Shown here one piece after another: positions 1 through 6,811 of a stretch of 37,687 nt of DNA. This stretch comes from DMER64 sp041652255. GTDB taxonomy: Bacteria > Bacteroidota > Bacteroidia > Bacteroidales > UBA932. Under the pieces are notes generated by a model. That model did not search any database. It had not been told where the DNA came from and saw only the letters and a list, made by a program, of their open reading frames with translations. The DNA lies in the NCBI GenBank assembly GCA_041652255.1, contig JBAZHT010000009.1, forward strand, positions 1-37,687, given 5' to 3'. The number at the start of each line of letters is the position of its first letter. The stretch's first letter is position 1. The translations under genes and the position numbers were made by a program.

Positions 1-677
1 CCGCAATTCAGTAACAGATCGTAGGCTACCGGCCATTTGTCTTTGCTGAATTTACTGTTGTCAAGCATTTCCTGCCACTGGGGAGTCCACAAATGGTATT
101 CCAGGACCGGTTCTCCGTTTTGGAAATGAGCCACAGTACCTTTATAAACCAGGATCTTCCCTGTGTTCCATTCGCCGAAAGGCTTAGAGTTCTGGGGTTT
201 TGCAGGGATCATGTCATAAAGGGAAGCAGACTGGCGGTTGCCGTCTATACCCAGCATGGCATCGGGATGGTTGGCGTTGTCCAGAATTTGGTATTCGGGA
301 GCCGAGATGTAAATGGGTTCGCCCGGGACCTCTTGTGCCATGTAGAAAATACCCGAGTTGGAGCCTTTGGCGACTTTCCATTCAAAAGTCATTTCAAAAT
401 TACCGAATTTGCGGTCAAAAATAATGTCACCTCCGTTTTCGGCACCGGCTTCACCACGGCCCGAACCGTTGATTTTAATGGCGCCGTCTTCTATGGTCCA
501 GGCTCCCGGGATATCGGTGCCGTTGTATGCACGCCAGCCTTCAAAAGTGTTCCCGTCAAAGAGAACTACAACGTTGGGGTCTTCTTCCTGAACTTCCTTC
601 TTGTTGTTGTTGCATGAAGCACAGGAACTTGCGATCAACGCAGTCATGAGAATGGGGATTATTAACAGTTTTTTCAT
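1..677 (-). CDS. DUF1080 (3-keto-disaccharide hydrolase) lipoprotein, 3' end cut by window
   Basis: Reading from the ATG at 677 gives 225 codons with no stop before the window edge, so the C-terminus is missing. The protein starts MKKLLIIPILMTALIASSC, a lipoprotein signal, followed by an Asn/Lys/Glu-rich linker. The mature part carries features of the 3keto-disac_hyd (DUF1080) fold: VVLFDGNTFEGW near the start, then NFEMTFEWKV, NSGIFYMA and EYQILDN. Family members hydrolyse or eliminate 3-keto-glycosides outside the cytoplasm. The gene lies 18 nt downstream of a Gfo/Idh/MocA oxidoreductase, the usual partner that would create the 3-keto group, so the two are probably one operon. The sugar substrate cannot be read from the sequence. 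Family assignment is firm; the exact reaction is inferred. Confidence 0.9.
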   Translation of the reverse strand, partial: MKKLLIIPILMTALIASSCASCNNNKKEVQEEDPNVVVLFDGNTFEGWRAYNGTDIPGAWTIEDGAIKINGSGRGEAGAENGGDIIFDRKFGNFEMTFEWKVAKGSNSGIFYMAQEVPGEPIYISAPEYQILDNANHPDAMLGIDGNRQSASLYDMIPAKPQNSKPFGEWNTGKILVYKGTVAHFQNGEPVLEYHLWTPQWQEMLDNSKFSKDKWPVAYDLLLNC

Positions 678-695
678 AATTTGTAATATTTTGGT

Positions 696-2186
696 TTACG
701 GCATTTCAGGTAATGAATAACCTGCACGGTACGTATGGCGGATCAATTCGTTCGAAAATTCCAAAGCATTGATAGGATCGGTGTACTCATTGTTGAAGGT
801 CGGGTGTCCGTCCTTAATGGAGAATCCGTCTTTTACTTTCATCCTGATGGTATCGTTGGGAGAAATATTCTTGAATTTCATGGCATCTCCGTCCCACAGG
901 AGTTCCCGGTTCAAGCCCTGAAGACGCACAGCCAGAACACCCATGACTACCATTTCGTTGAGAGGTCCGGCCTCGGAAAAATCAGAAGCTGTTTTAATAC
1001 GGCTTACAGGACTTTCCTTACAGGCGCGGATAAAGTCCGTATAGTGATTGTTTTCGGGAACTTCTCTTGTCATGGAAGGGGTCGGGATCTCTTTGCCGGA
1101 TATCAGCCAGGGGTTGACTCCGTAACATCCGCAGATGAGAGTGTCCTTTGTCCCGTGGAAAATAACGGCGCCACCGCTGTCATTCATATTGCGGCCGGCA
1201 GGCCATCCTTTGGGATACTCAGGAATGAGGCCTCCGTCATACCAGGTGACTTCCACGCGGGGCATACCTACTTTGGGCATATTGTCACGTGCAGGAAAAA
1301 CAAATTTTGCGATCTGTGCATTAGGAGCACAATCGGTCATCAGGGAAGTGGAGCTGCCCTGAACGGCAACGGGAGATTTCAGGTTCAACGCTTTTACTAC
1401 AGGTTGCAGGATATGACATGCCATGTCTCCCAGGGCTCCTGTTCCGAAATCCCACCATCCGCGCCAGTTCCAGGGATGGTAAATTTCGTTGTAAGGACGG
1501 TAAGGAGCAGGTCCTAAGAAAAGATCCCAGTCAAGGTCCGGATGAGGTGTATGAGCTTCTGTGGGAGTCTCCAGCCCCTGAGGCCAGATAGGTCTGTCAG
1601 TAAAGGCTTCCACTTTGGTTACTTCCCCTATCATGCCGGACCATATGGCTTCACATATTTGCCTTACGCCGGCACCTGAAGCTCCCTGATTTCCCATTTG
1701 AGTGGCTACTTTATGCTTTGCGGCCAGACGGGTCAGAAGCCTTGTCTCGTAAACAGTATGTGTAAGTGGTTTTTCGCAATAGACATGTTTTCCCATGGAA
1801 AGTGCCTGGGCGGCGATTACGGCATGGGTATGATCGGCCGTTCCAACTACTACGGCATCGATCTTGTTTCCCATTTCATCAAACAATTTGCGAAAATCTT
1901 TATATTTTTTCGCATTAGGATATGTTTGGAATTGTCCGGCAGCGTATTTCCAGTCAACATCGCACAAGGCAACGATGTTCTGGGAACTCAGTTCGCGGAT
2001 AACTCCACCTCCTCTTCCTCCTATACCGATCCCTACAATATTGAGTTTATCGGTCGCCGCCGTTTTCTTTTTCTTCTGTGAATCCAGAGGAACTTTTGCC
2101 ATCAGCGGAGAAGAAGCAACAATAGCACCGGCTGTGGCCATGGCGCTTTTCTGTAAGAAATTTCTTCGAGAGATGTTTTTTTCCAT
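696..2186 (-). CDS. Tat-exported Gfo/Idh/MocA family oxidoreductase
   Basis: A 496-residue protein. The N-terminus has a textbook twin-arginine signal (SRRNFLQKSAMATAGA), so a folded, cofactor-loaded enzyme is exported to the periplasm. A Rossmann NAD(P) site follows (VGIGIGGRGGG, about residues 51-61). The EKP motif of the family sits in HVYCEKPLTH near residue 140. The C-terminal half matches the alpha/beta substrate domain of the family, including a WxxWRGWWDFGTGALGDM segment. Such proteins oxidise or interconvert sugar hydroxyls, often at C3, using bound NAD. It lies just upstream of the DUF1080 gene, which suggests stepwise oxidation and cleavage of a glycoside. Family is clear; substrate and cofactor regeneration are unknown. 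Confidence 0.92.
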   Translation of the reverse strand: MEKNISRRNFLQKSAMATAGAIVASSPLMAKVPLDSQKKKKTAATDKLNIVGIGIGGRGGGVIRELSSQNIVALCDVDWKYAAGQFQTYPNAKKYKDFRKLFDEMGNKIDAVVVGTADHTHAVIAAQALSMGKHVYCEKPLTHTVYETRLLTRLAAKHKVATQMGNQGASGAGVRQICEAIWSGMIGEVTKVEAFTDRPIWPQGLETPTEAHTPHPDLDWDLFLGPAPYRPYNEIYHPWNWRGWWDFGTGALGDMACHILQPVVKALNLKSPVAVQGSSTSLMTDCAPNAQIAKFVFPARDNMPKVGMPRVEVTWYDGGLIPEYPKGWPAGRNMNDSGGAVIFHGTKDTLICGCYGVNPWLISGKEIPTPSMTREVPENNHYTDFIRACKESPVSRIKTASDFSEAGPLNEMVVMGVLAVRLQGLNRELLWDGDAMKFKNISPNDTIRMKVKDGFSIKDGHPTFNNEYTDPINALEFSNELIRHTYRAGYSLPEMP

Positions 2187-2232
2187 AGATTTTTATGTTT
2201 TATCGTTTAATGAAATGGATTGCTTTAATTTA

Positions 2233-2240
2233 CGAAGATA
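2233..2240 (-). promoter_or_regulatory. possible -7 box for the Gfo/Idh operon
   Basis: On the minus strand the AT-rich 63-nt gap upstream of the Gfo/Idh gene holds TATCTTCG, one mismatch from the Bacteroidota -7 consensus TAnnTTTG, 46 nt before the start codon. No convincing -33 TTTG was seen. This is a weak call; the gene could instead be cotranscribed with the DUF4293 gene upstream. Confidence 0.25.
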
Positions 2241-2249
2241 ATAAAAAAA

Positions 2250-2633
2250 TCATTTTTTTCCCTTCCCGGAACGAAGTCTGTTGTAGGATTGCACCAGGGC
2301 TTCATCACTGCCTATGGCACGCAGGGCCAGGATCACCAATATGATACTGACAAGCGGGAAAACCGTAGTAACAGGAAAGCGTACACTGGCCATGTTTTTG
2401 AAGTAGACGGCACCCATCCATACCTGGAGACCTAGCATGATCAGGGAGGTATAGATGCAAAGACGGATCTGGATCTTTCTGGCTTTGAACAGTAATATGG
2501 TAACTGCCAGCAATGCGCATGCAGCACCGGTCAGGACTATGAAAGGGGTGTATGTGGCGTATACTCCAAAGAATAATGAGATCATAAGACCTAAAGCCAC
2601 TGTCAGGTATAATGTCTGAATGCGTTGTATCAT
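2250..2633 (-). CDS. DUF4293 family small membrane protein
   Basis: A 127-residue protein starting MIQRIQTLYLTVALGLMISL, the characteristic opening of the DUF4293 family of Bacteroidota. Four hydrophobic helices can be seen at about residues 8-26, 30-47, 56-75 and 87-106. A basic tail ends in GKGKK. No catalytic motif is visible and the family has no known function. It is divergent from the nucleoside phosphorylase gene and shares with it a 64-nt spacer containing a perfect inverted repeat. Family assignment rests on the N-terminal motif and the four-helix layout. Confidence 0.8.
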   Translation of the reverse strand: MIQRIQTLYLTVALGLMISLFFGVYATYTPFIVLTGAACALLAVTILLFKARKIQIRLCIYTSLIMLGLQVWMGAVYFKNMASVRFPVTTVFPLVSIILVILALRAIGSDEALVQSYNRLRSGKGKK

Positions 2634-2654
2634 GAGTCAATTGTTTTATTGGAA

Positions 2655-2662
2655 CAAATTTA
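2655..2662 (-). promoter_or_regulatory. -7 box (TAAATTTG) for DUF4293 gene
   Basis: On the minus strand this reads TAAATTTG, an exact match to TAnnTTTG, 21 nt before the DUF4293 start codon at 2633. It forms the outer end of the left arm of the inverted repeat. No -33 TTTG at the usual spacing is evident. Confidence 0.55.
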
Positions 2663-2685
2663 GAGGAAAATCCGTGATTTTCCTC

Positions 2686-2693
2686 TAAATTTG
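2686..2693 (+). promoter_or_regulatory. -7 box (TAAATTTG) for nucleoside phosphorylase gene
   Basis: TAAATTTG exactly matches the Bacteroidota -7 consensus and is followed after only 4 nt (CACA) by the ATG at 2698. Transcription would start at or next to the start codon, giving a leaderless or near-leaderless mRNA. Confidence 0.55.
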
Positions 2694-2697
2694 CACA

Positions 2698-3579
2698 ATG
2701 AAAATTATAGAACCTTCTGAATTGGTGATCAACAGTGACGGGAGTGCGTTTCACCTCCACTTACGTCCGGAACAGCTGGCAGAAAATGTTTTGCTGGTTG
2801 GGGATCCCGATCGTGTGACCTTATTGCGCGATTTGTTGACGGATGTTGAATTCGTTTCACACAGCAGGGAATTTGTGGCAGTAACCGGATTCTTTGGCCG
2901 TAAAAGATTGACCATATTGTCCACCGGGATAGGGACCGATAATATTGATATCGTCATGAATGAACTTGATGCGCTGGCCAACGTTGATTTTGAAACCCGG
3001 ACATTCAGAAAAGAGCACCGTTCACTCGATATTTTGAGATTAGGTACTTCAGGAGCCATACAATCTGACATTCCCACAGGAACGCTCGTCTTTTCACTAT
3101 ATTCTGCAGGTATTGACGGATTACTGAACTGGTACGAAGGACGGGATAACGTATGTGACAAAGAGATGGAAAAGGCTTTTATGGAACACATGCAATGGTC
3201 TCCTTTGCTGGCCACTCCGTATTTTGTAAAAAACTCGGAAGAGACCGGGTTGCGTTTTAAGGATGCCATGCAGGGTATTACCCTTTCGGCTCCAGGTTTT
3301 TACGGACCCCAGGGCCGTGTCATAAGGCTTCCCTTATGGGATCCCGATTACTTGAAAAAATTGGCATCGTTTCGTTATAATAATCTGAGGATCACTAATA
3401 TCGAAATGGAAGGTTCGGCCATTGCGGGCCTTTCCCGGCTTATGGGACACCGGGGCGCTACTGTTTGCATGATTATTGCACAACGAAGCAGTAAAGACAT
3501 GAATGTGGATTATAAAAATTTGATGGTAGAAAAGGCCGGAGAGATCCTGGAAAAATTCTGTAATGACCATGGTTCGTAA
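2698..3579 (+). CDS. nucleoside phosphorylase (uridine phosphorylase-like)
   Basis: A 293-residue cytoplasmic enzyme of the PNP/UDP superfamily, which splits a nucleoside with phosphate into base and ribose-1-phosphate. Visible signatures are LLVGDPDRV (about residues 32-40, phosphate site), STGIGTDNIDIV (75-86), LGTSGAIQSDIPTGT (115-129) and the substrate-binding NIEMEGSA (234-241) with E236 and E238. At 293 residues it is longer than E. coli uridine phosphorylase (about 253), with extra sequence before the EMEGSA segment. The ATG at 2698 is preceded closely by a -7 box, and the next gene overlaps its 3' end by 17 nt. Superfamily is sure; preference for uridine over other nucleosides is inferred. 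Confidence 0.88.
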   Translation: MKIIEPSELVINSDGSAFHLHLRPEQLAENVLLVGDPDRVTLLRDLLTDVEFVSHSREFVAVTGFFGRKRLTILSTGIGTDNIDIVMNELDALANVDFETRTFRKEHRSLDILRLGTSGAIQSDIPTGTLVFSLYSAGIDGLLNWYEGRDNVCDKEMEKAFMEHMQWSPLLATPYFVKNSEETGLRFKDAMQGITLSAPGFYGPQGRVIRLPLWDPDYLKKLASFRYNNLRITNIEMEGSAIAGLSRLMGHRGATVCMIIAQRSSKDMNVDYKNLMVEKAGEILEKFCNDHGS

Positions 3580-4456
3580 CACCGAAATATTGGATATAGT
3601 TCCCCTTCTGGATGATCCTGACCAATATGTAAGGGACGCATTGTTTCGTCAGCTCAAAAATATGGGACGTCCTGCCATTGAAGAACTGGAGGGAATTTGC
3701 AGGGATGAAAATGAAGATAAGTATCCCGGTGTAGGGGATATGTTGTCGGCCTTACGGGAAGAACTTAAATTCGATGCCCTGCAGGACTGGATTGGTAATA
3801 CAAAGGACGACCTGATGACCGGTCTTTGTCTTATACAGGATCTGTTGAGTAATGACATAGATCAGGAAATTTTGCAGGATATCCTGATGGATCACGTAAA
3901 TGAGATCGTTGTGGAGATGAAGGACGATCAGACATTTATGGAAAAAGTCAAATTATATAATCACGTATTTTTCAATAGGTTACGTTACAAAACAGTAGAT
4001 CCTATGTTTTCGGATCCGGGAAAGACTTATTTCCACCGGGCTCTGAAAAACAAAGAAGGCAGTCCCGTTATCATAGGTATAATCTATTTATTGATCGCAT
4101 ACCATGCCGGAATATCAGTCAGGGGCAGGGTTTTCAAGGGCGGATTTTTGCCGGCGGTAACCGATACTTCAGGAAATGTCTTGTTTTATGTTAATGTTTA
4201 TAAGAACGGTCTGCTATTTCCCCACACGGAACTCCGGTCGTTTTTAAGTGATATGAACCTGCAAATACCTTCTGAATCATTTCGCGAAGCCCGTGCAGAT
4301 GATCTGGCACAGATCTATGCAGAAACACTATATTACAGTTTTTCTGCCGCAGAGGAAAACACGGACAACCGGACTGTTTCAAAGTTGGAAAAAATCATGG
4401 AAATGTTTGGGAAGGACAATTCCCTGCTCATAGAAATTGACGAGGATGACGAATAA
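3563..4456 (+). CDS. SirB1-type transglutaminase-like protein with N-terminal HEAT-like helices
   Basis: A 297-residue cytoplasmic protein. The N-terminal part (about residues 10-70) reads as HEAT-like helices (PLLDDPDQYVRDALFRQL, MGRPAIEELEGI). The middle (about 125-200) carries the Transglut_core2 (SirB1) pattern: NHVFFNRLRYK, YFHRALKNKEGSPVIIGIIYLLIAYHAGI, then RGRVFKGGFL. The family looks like a transglutaminase fold, but the usual catalytic Cys position in this segment is occupied by other residues (GSPVIIG), so activity is doubtful. Two starts are possible (codons 1 and 3, at 3563 and 3569). The gene overlaps the phosphorylase by 17 nt, suggesting translational coupling. The role is unknown. 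Confidence 0.75.
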   Translation: MTMVRNTEILDIVPLLDDPDQYVRDALFRQLKNMGRPAIEELEGICRDENEDKYPGVGDMLSALREELKFDALQDWIGNTKDDLMTGLCLIQDLLSNDIDQEILQDILMDHVNEIVVEMKDDQTFMEKVKLYNHVFFNRLRYKTVDPMFSDPGKTYFHRALKNKEGSPVIIGIIYLLIAYHAGISVRGRVFKGGFLPAVTDTSGNVLFYVNVYKNGLLFPHTELRSFLSDMNLQIPSESFREARADDLAQIYAETLYYSFSAAEENTDNRTVSKLEKIMEMFGKDNSLLIEIDEDDE

Positions 4457-4481
4457 AAGTCAGGTTTCAGGTTTGGTTATG

Positions 4482-4554
4482 AGCGGGAAACGAGGTTCGA
4501 ACTCGCGACCCTCAGCTTGGGAAGCTGATGCTCTACCGACTGAGCTATTCCCGC
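4482..4554 (-). tRNA. tRNA-Gly (anticodon CCC)
   Basis: The minus strand folds into a 73-nt cloverleaf. The acceptor stem is GCGGGAA/TTCCCGC with discriminator T, as expected for bacterial tRNA-Gly. The D arm contains AGCTCAGTCGGTAGAGC. The anticodon stem is TCAGC/GCTGA around the loop TTCCCAA, which puts CCC at plus positions 4519-4521. The T loop is GTTCGAACC. No CCA is encoded. It reads GGG codons. A long open frame runs antisense across it but is not a gene. Confidence 0.95.
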
Positions 4555-4571
4555 ATATCCAAACAGGGGAA

Positions 4572-4579
4572 CAAATATA
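4572..4579 (-). promoter_or_regulatory. promoter of tRNA-Gly
   Basis: On the minus strand TATATTTG exactly matches the -7 consensus TAnnTTTG, 17 nt upstream of the tRNA 5' end. A TTGC near 4598-4601, spaced 18 nt upstream, could be the -33 element. The promoter sits in the 48-nt gap before the FtsX-type gene and its upstream half touches that gene's start. Confidence 0.6.
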
Positions 4580-4602
4580 GCGATTAATTTTTTATAAGCA
4601 AC

Positions 4603-5847
4603 ATGAATATCGCCGTTTACATAGCCGGGAAACTTAAAGGCGATGCTACCTCTACAGGCAGGGTAAGCCGGATGGGTAACCGGATAGCTATAGTAAGTGT
4701 AGCTGTCAGTGTGTTTACTATGATACTTTCCGTGGCGATTGTCAGGGGCTTTAGAAATGAGATACAAAAACGTGCGGTTGGTTTTACCGGGGAGATCCTT
4801 ATGGAGGCTCCGGGTGCAGGGTTCGTTACTGAATCCATCCCTGTATCAACGGATCTGTCATACCTTGAAAATTTGAAAAATCATCCGGATGTTGATTACA
4901 TTCAGGAGTTTGCGATGTCCTACGGGATTATTAATACAGGGGATGCCATCCAGGCCGTGTCACTTAAAGGTGTGGGAGCCGGTTACCGTTGGGATTTCTT
5001 TGAAAGACACCTGAAAGAAGGAAGCATTCCCGTTTTCTCTAAGGATGTTTCCTCCAGTGAGATCATGATATCCCGTCGCTTGTCAGGGCTTCTGCAGATA
5101 GGGGTACAGGATGTGGTGACTATGTATTTTATTGGCGACAACGTCAGGATGCGACGTTTTATTATATCGGGTATTTATGATGCCCAACTGGAAGATATTG
5201 ACAATCATTTAATCTTAGGAGATATAAGACACACTCAAAGATTAAACGGGTGGCGGGAAGACCAGGTAAGCGGTATGGAGCTCTTTTTAAACGATAAGAA
5301 CCGGATAGAAGCACAACAGGAGTCTGTTGAAGATTTTATTATTGCCAACAGCTCTGACACTGACGACGGTGTTGTCTTGAGAAATGTAAAGAGGATCTAT
5401 TCGCATCTCTACGATTGGTTGGATTTGATGGATATCAACGTGGTCATATTGCTGACCCTGATGGTTCTCGTTGCGGGATTTAATATGATGTCCGGGTTGC
5501 TGATCCTGTTGTTTGAAAAAACGTCTGCAATCGGATTGTTCAAGGCCATGGGAATGAAAGACCGCAGTATCCGGAACAGTTTTCTTTACAATGCAGTCGG
5601 TGTGGCTTTAAAAGGCATGACAGCAGGTACGGTTCTGGCCGTAATTTTTCTTGTCATTCAGAAAACGACCGGGCTGATCCCTCTGGATCCGTCCACTTAT
5701 TTTGTGGACAGTGTCCCGGTAGATATTTCCTGGTATCATGTATTACTGATAGATGTTGCTGCCCTTGGACTGCTTTTGGGAATTCTTATACTCCCCCTGA
5801 AAAGCATTATCAGGATAAGTCCCGATAAAGCTATTCGGATGAGGTAA
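4603..5847 (+). CDS. FtsX/LolE-family ABC transporter permease
   Basis: A 414-residue inner-membrane protein with the MacB/FtsX layout. TM1 is at about residues 26-49, then a large periplasmic domain (about 50-270), then three C-terminal TM helices (about 278-303, 326-350, 378-402). The FtsX signature FEKTSAIGLFKAMGMKDRSI falls at about 305-324. The closest families are the LolC/LolE permeases, which extract lipoproteins from the inner membrane with a LolD ATPase. No ATPase gene is in the window, so the partner must be elsewhere. The start at 4603 follows the AT-rich spacer shared with the tRNA promoter. The 3' end overlaps the convergent transglycosylase gene by 17 nt. Confidence 0.85.
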   Translation: MNIAVYIAGKLKGDATSTGRVSRMGNRIAIVSVAVSVFTMILSVAIVRGFRNEIQKRAVGFTGEILMEAPGAGFVTESIPVSTDLSYLENLKNHPDVDYIQEFAMSYGIINTGDAIQAVSLKGVGAGYRWDFFERHLKEGSIPVFSKDVSSSEIMISRRLSGLLQIGVQDVVTMYFIGDNVRMRRFIISGIYDAQLEDIDNHLILGDIRHTQRLNGWREDQVSGMELFLNDKNRIEAQQESVEDFIIANSSDTDDGVVLRNVKRIYSHLYDWLDLMDINVVILLTLMVLVAGFNMMSGLLILLFEKTSAIGLFKAMGMKDRSIRNSFLYNAVGVALKGMTAGTVLAVIFLVIQKTTGLIPLDPSTYFVDSVPVDISWYHVLLIDVAALGLLLGILILPLKSIIRISPDKAIRMR

Positions 5848-6811
5848 CCCAGTCCAGGTATCTTGTCTTTATTGTTTCTACGTATTTTTGAGTCTGGGAG
5901 GGAGCATAAGGGGCCACTTCCGACCAGATATCGGGATCCTTCCCTTCCATAGCAGCCTGTTCCCTGTCTTTTTGTATACGGGTCATGCCGGCGTTGTATG
6001 CAGCCAGAACAAAATGGATTTCTTCTTCTTCCCGCAAATGTGTCAAATGCATATTTCTTTTAAGATAAGCAAAATACCGGGCAGCTCCTTTTACATTGTC
6101 TTCAGGATCATAAAGATCTTTTACTTTCATGTCTCCGGCCGTAGATTCTTTCATTTGCATCAAACCGACAGCCCCCATGCCTGAGTGGGCATTCATTCTG
6201 TATTTTGATTCCTGGTACATGACCGCTCTTAGTATCCGCCAGTCCCATCCCAGCGGCCTGCTGACTGCTCTGAGCAATGAATCGTAAGGACATCTGTTGG
6301 GAGAAGAGGGGAGAAAACGGCTTCGAAATCCCGGATATTGCGGATTTTGTCTGAATAAGGTGAGCCAGTGCACCAGGTTCAAATGCCAGGGACACCTGTT
6401 TTTCATCATGACCCAAACTTCTCCCAATGGTGTTATTTTTGGTGTAATGCATAATTTTCCTGACAGGGATTTGGGAATGGGATCACGAATAATATTAACG
6501 GCCAGAATGTCTGTTTGTTCTTCTGTAAGCATCTCCCATACGGTAACCGTATCGTTCACCGGGATGTATTTCAAAGAAAAATCATGGGATTCTGCAAAAC
6601 GCCGCATGATCTCATAATGATATCCTACACGGGTTCCGGCGTGTGAGGGAAGGTATATGGTGCACTTTAGCGTATCGCTATGAGATTGTAAGACTTCCCT
6701 TTCTGTCCTCATGTTGGATGAAGAGTGGGTCAGCCGTGTATGGTATTCCTTAAACAGGAAAGATATGACAAAAGCTGCCAGCAGCGATATGAGAAATTTT
6801 CTCCTGGACAT
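5831..6811 (-). CDS. compact MltF-like lytic transglycosylase
   Basis: A 326-residue envelope enzyme that would cleave peptidoglycan glycan strands to 1,6-anhydro products. Residues 4-20 form an N-terminal membrane anchor or signal. Residues about 48-165 resemble part of a solute-binding (SBP_bac_3) domain. Residues about 175-320 are a GH23 SLT domain with VMYQESKYR, catalytic E201, then GAVGLMQM and FVLAAYNAGMTRI. MltF proteins are usually about 450-500 residues; here the solute-binding domain is roughly half size. The ATG shares its first base with the porin's stop (TGATG), so the two are translationally coupled. Confidence 0.85.
   Translation of the reverse strand: MSRRKFLISLLAAFVISFLFKEYHTRLTHSSSNMRTEREVLQSHSDTLKCTIYLPSHAGTRVGYHYEIMRRFAESHDFSLKYIPVNDTVTVWEMLTEEQTDILAVNIIRDPIPKSLSGKLCITPKITPLGEVWVMMKNRCPWHLNLVHWLTLFRQNPQYPGFRSRFLPSSPNRCPYDSLLRAVSRPLGWDWRILRAVMYQESKYRMNAHSGMGAVGLMQMKESTAGDMKVKDLYDPEDNVKGAARYFAYLKRNMHLTHLREEEEIHFVLAAYNAGMTRIQKDREQAAMEGKDPDIWSEVAPYAPSQTQKYVETIKTRYLDWVTSSE

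Larger units (their letters stand above)
2655..2693. repeat. perfect 18-bp inverted repeat in the divergent DUF4293/phosphorylase spacer
   Basis: The left arm CAAATTTAGAGGAAAATC (2655-2672) and right arm (2676-2693) are exact reverse complements separated by three bases, CGT. Each arm ends outward in TAAATTTG read toward its own gene, so each carries one -7 promoter box. It lies between divergent starts and has no T-run, which argues against a terminator. It could be an operator that controls both genes, or a symmetric bidirectional promoter. Confidence 0.85.

Noticed and set aside
735..1517. 260-codon open frame on the plus strand inside the Gfo/Idh gene
   Set aside because: It is antisense to a well-conserved oxidoreductase, has no family features and no promoter; an antisense shadow.
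2655..2693. Intrinsic terminator at the inverted repeat
   Set aside because: It lies between divergent gene starts, has no T-run after either arm and contains -7 boxes.
4477..4767. 96-codon minus-strand frame crossing the tRNA-Gly gene
   Set aside because: It reads through the tRNA and into the start of the FtsX-type gene; the tRNA cloverleaf explains this sequence.
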